Shown one piece after another: positions 60,469-64,000 of a DNA stretch of 64,000 bases. The number at the start of each line of letters is the position of its first letter. Position 1 is the stretch's first letter. A program made the position numbers and the translations under genes. The stretch lies in NCBI GenBank assembly GCA_016617855.1, contig JAECUM010001118.1, positions 1 to 64,000 of the forward strand. The letters are read 5' to 3'. This DNA comes from Megalonaias nervosa. Taxonomy: Eukaryota > Mollusca > Bivalvia > Unionida > Unionidae. Under the pieces are notes generated by a model. That model worked only from the letters and a program-made list of their open reading frames with translations. It was not told the DNA's origin and ran no database searches.

Positions 60469-61260
60469 CTGGATGCAAGGATAAAAAAGAAGAAACAATG
60501 ACAAGACTACAGGGGATATACATGCAATTAAACAAGACAATCATGTTGGGATGCATTAGATGTGTTTAAAATTGTTTTCTCTTGAAAGATATGATCAGGT
60601 CTAAAACTCGTGCTTTTTCAGACTTGCTCATTTGAAAACATCTTTCCTGTTTATGTTACTTTAAAGAATTTTTGATGCAATCATATCCTATTACTGTATA
60701 CGCATATGTCAAAATCTGATTAAGACCGATGTTAATCTTATCAAAATATAACTCAAACTGAAAGTCATTTTAAAATACATGACCTGTCTTTCACATATAT
60801 AACACATTTATTATCTTCCTTTCTTGAAGGTTACTTTAACACATATCAATACATCCTCAAAAACCAAATTAGAAATATTTTCTACATCATGTGTGTGTGT
60901 GTAAGAACTGCGCAGTGTCTGTTGTAGTACATGCAACAGTTGGATTTTTGCAAACTTTTAAATCACTGAAAATTTAATCAAATGCAAAAAAATTGTGCAT
61001 TACATTTTTCAAACCATAACCAGATCTAATATCATTTCAAGAAATCCTTTCTTAATCCTGAAAAATTGCTCTTTTTTAAAAAAATGGAGGGAAATCCCCC
61101 CTCTCCCAGCACCATTTTAAATTCTAAAATAGACCCCAGTTTCTAACAAAGTAATTTTATATCAACAAAGGTCAATATGAACTTTGCCTCCAACCAACCA
61201 AACGACTTTTAACACTGAGCAAGAGTAATAAAGTTTGTTCCTATGGATCCAACAGAACAC
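60469..61260. other. CLASP intron upstream of exon a
   Basis: No recognised element or exon. Confidence 0.5.
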
Positions 61261-61269
61261 TGGAAAACC

Positions 61270-61440
61270 AATCTAAGATATTAGCTAGAAACATGTTCAT
61301 AGAAACATGGCTGCTCTACCACGATGCCTGAAATTACCGAAAGTTACCTGAGGTGTGAAGGATGGATGAAAATATGGACAGAGAAGGGTACAAATATATG
61401 CCCCTACCACTCTTGAGTTGGGGCGACATACAAATATTAT
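61270..61440. repeat. Interspersed repeat, second copy of the 33265-33440 type
   Basis: agctagaaacatgttcatag, then gcctgaaattacc, then aaatatggacagagaaggg and tatgcccctaccactcttga. Confidence 0.65.
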
Positions 61441-61449
61441 TAATCAAAT

Positions 61450-63175
61450 TTAACAAGTTACATTTTATCCGAGTTTAAAGTGCAGCTTCTATTTCTAACA
61501 TTGCTGTGTTTTTAGTGATTAAACTGTTCCACGATGCAAAGATTTTCTTCTGCGACATGCTAAAGCAAAGATTCAGTATCAAGAAAATACATGCTTTACA
61601 GCATTTTAAAGACAAGATTTTATTTGAGATATTATGACTAGAAAAAATAATGCATCAGATACCGAACTGAATGAATACTATTTATTTTGCATCTTTAAGA
61701 ATTAGATAAGAAATATCCAATCATTTTAAATATGGCGAAGCTTCAGAAAGATCTAAATTGAAAGCTTAATCTTGTAGGAATTAACAGAGTCGATTATTTG
61801 GATTTTAAAATACTGCATTATATCTGTTACTAATTAATGCGGAATGTTTTATAATGAATGCAAATGTTTTAAAGTTTCCGATTTCAAGAAGTCTTGATGA
61901 TGTCCACAGGATAATAAAGTTTATGTATTTCTACCGATTTTTTTAATATATAAAATTCAGCTATAATTAAAAATAAAATCTTACTGGTTTTTGACTTCCT
62001 TCTATGAGAATCTAAATGTATTCAAAATAACAAGATGTATGACAAAATCCAGGCTACATGATTCTATGAACATAAAAAAGTAGGTAATGAAGAATTAAAT
62101 GCATTTTTTATTATTTTTTGACAGACCTACTGATTTTATCTTTCCTTTCATTTTACTTTTCTGCACTGACCAATCAAAATACAATTAATCTCTCTTGCTG
62201 TATTAATTCATATTAACATGTACTTCTCTTCAAATTTCAAAGATGCATGCAAAACATTTATAACACCAGTTAAGTGTTTAAATTTCAGGATTATCTTCCC
62301 TGTTCTTAAAAAAAGACATGCATTAGAAAATCCTCACATTTAACAAAAACAAAGGAGGTGCTAAATTTGTATGTCAGTTGTAACAAATCATTTTAATACT
62401 TAATTCTAATCTCCATTAAGGAAATAAGAAATCTAAATGAACATGTAATAATGTTAGTGTGAAACACACACAGGCATACATGTCCCAGATGGCTGAATGA
62501 ATAATGAGTTACCAGTTTCATTTCCCAATAACAACTGAAAATAAGTGCATGAAACAAAGCAGCAGTAATGTTCAAAGAGATGATAGAACAGTCCCCAAAT
62601 ACAACAATATCCACTGAAAACTAAATTGAACTTTGATTTTAATAATACAGTATCACATCACAAACCAAGAAATAAATTTTTTGCAATTCCATGATAAATA
62701 TAAAGAAAAAGAGATATAATCAAGTTTAATGAGTGAGAAGGAAAGAAATAAGTCACCTTTCATAATGCGTATAGTATGAAATATAAAACAAGATAATGTG
62801 ACAGAAACTATTTCCTTAAAATTTAGAAAAGTATGGAACTTTCAGTTATTTGGTTATTCAATGTGGTCACTGAATAATTGAACTGGAAATGTTTTTAAAG
62901 TTCTAACACATTCCTGAATAAAACTGACCATATTTAAAGTATGTTTACTGTCCTAGTACCATATCAAATATTACATACAATTGTACACAATGAATCTCAG
63001 TTTACTGTCCTCCTACCACATCAAATATTATAAACAAAACATACACAATGGATTCATGTCATGATTACAAAGTGAGAAGTCTGTACAACAGAATTATGAG
63101 AAGCTGAAGGAAGCATGTATTATCAAATGAGCCTATCATTTTTAGGTTTGTGAAGCTAACTACAGGTCACCAATA
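61450..63175. other. CLASP intron upstream of exon a, no recognised feature
   Basis: AT-rich; only a short doubled string (tttactgtcctagtaccata / tttactgtcctcctaccaca) at 62943-63025. Confidence 0.5.
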
Positions 63176-63179
63176 TCTA

Positions 63180-63600
63180 CCGTATATACTCATTTGTAAG
63201 TCAAGATCAATTTAAAACACCACAGACATATATGTGATGCTTGATTTATGCCAATTTGATTTATGTGCTTTCATTTTAACACTGTTTAATGAAGAAATAA
63301 CATCCAATTTGAACCACTGTGCTTGTTCGTATGACATCACTGGTACCATGTATTGTGACTCATGCGCAGCTCATGTATATGCATTTACATTATTTTTGCT
63401 TTATGCCATAACCTCAGGAATGCATCTATATTGTAAATCAAGCTTCAACTGTATGGCATTGCATAATACACTGGCAGATCAGGGTCTGTGTTGTTTGCTC
63501 TACTGAACAGTCCTACAGTGGATTATGTAACAGCAGATCTAGGTCTATGCAGTTTGCAGCTGGATTTGACTTGTAAATGAGTATATACGATACATTACAG
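63180..63600. mobile_element. Hairpin MITE copy, longest, with clear terminal inverted repeats
   Basis: Ends: cgtatatactcatttgtaag at 63181-63200 and, inverted, the complement of acttgtaaatgagtatatac near 63570-63589; the first 15 bases of the inverted pair match exactly. Inside: gcagatcagggtctgtg and gcagatctaggtctatgcag arms. A 90-codon plus-strand frame crosses it but is an artefact of the element. Confidence 0.8.
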
Positions 63601-64000
63601 TTCAAGTGATTAAATATATCAATAAAGTCATAAGGCATTGTGTTGATATGAATAATAATTGCCATCATGTATAGACAAACTGACAAATAAAAGAATAATG
63701 GTAAAAGGACTATAGTAGAGAAAATGTTAAAGATCCTTCATAAAACACATGGTGCAGTGTATCCAAGTGTATTCATTTAAATTTGAAAATGAAACAAAAC
63801 ATCCAGTACCTCTACTTTAAGTTAATCTTAAGACATTCAACTGTGAAGAAAAAAAACTGACATAGATGACGTTGATAATAATGATATAAATATGACCAAC
63901 AAACACTTTCTTACTGAATGAACTGATCAAAAATTTTAGTTACTAAGTAGACAGACTAGCTTAGAAAGTGAACATCCAACAAGGAATAGTAATGGCAGGA
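63601..64000. other. Non-coding end of window
   Basis: No recognised feature. Confidence 0.5.

Noticed and set aside
63234..63506. 90-codon plus-strand frame rich in Cys
   Set aside because: It lies wholly inside a hairpin MITE.

Overview
The window is AT-rich animal nuclear DNA, almost certainly from a mollusc and probably a bivalve. The grounds are large GT-AG introns, molluscan-style repeats (a 'gtttggtgtttta' SINE type, a 'gtttcatggcaat ... ggacaaatggacagatg' tail type and 'tgaccttgacc' repeats), tRNA-derived SINEs, and many minisatellites. Species cannot be named from this sequence. No bacterial, viral or CRISPR features are visible.

One gene can be supported: CLASP (CLIP-associating protein), a microtubule plus-end stabiliser, on the minus strand. 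Eleven internal exons lie between 60468 and 10299. They have consistent reading phase across every junction and encode about 370 residues: the Ser/Arg/Pro-rich linker with an EB-binding TxIP motif (exons a-g), then the N-terminal helices of the third TOG domain (exons h-k). The 5' exons (TOG1, TOG2) must lie to the right of the window and the remaining TOG3 and C-terminal exons to the left. Nothing in positions 1-10298 or 60469-64000 reads as a further CLASP exon.

Everything else is intron or repeat. Left to right: a 30-bp array split by a SINE (1-850); quiet sequence with small arrays (850-8090); a dead pogo/Tigger transposon (8094-9600); exon k; a large head-tandem-tail repeat array (10775-12175); exons j and i; a 34-bp minisatellite (17400-17910); a TIR-bounded element carrying a zinc-finger ORF (18444-19700); exon h; a 31-bp minisatellite (24180-25045); several head-tandem-tail elements, SINEs and hairpin MITEs (26000-33100); exons g, f and e; a 40-bp minisatellite (35820-37360); a 38-bp minisatellite containing an assembly gap (38887-42465); exon d; nested repeat arrays (46300-52000); exon c; an unassigned 73-codon open stretch (57310-57531); and exons b and a.

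The most notable non-genic structures are: (1) an interspersed element with a fixed head, a variable number of 120-150 bp units and a fixed tail, whose head is also amplified alone at 29960-30240; (2) the TIR element with a clean 6-bp target duplication; (3) a MITE built from back-to-back perfect hairpins, one copy interrupted by a SINE; and (4) a 261-bp repeat on both sides of the N gap that points to an assembly error.
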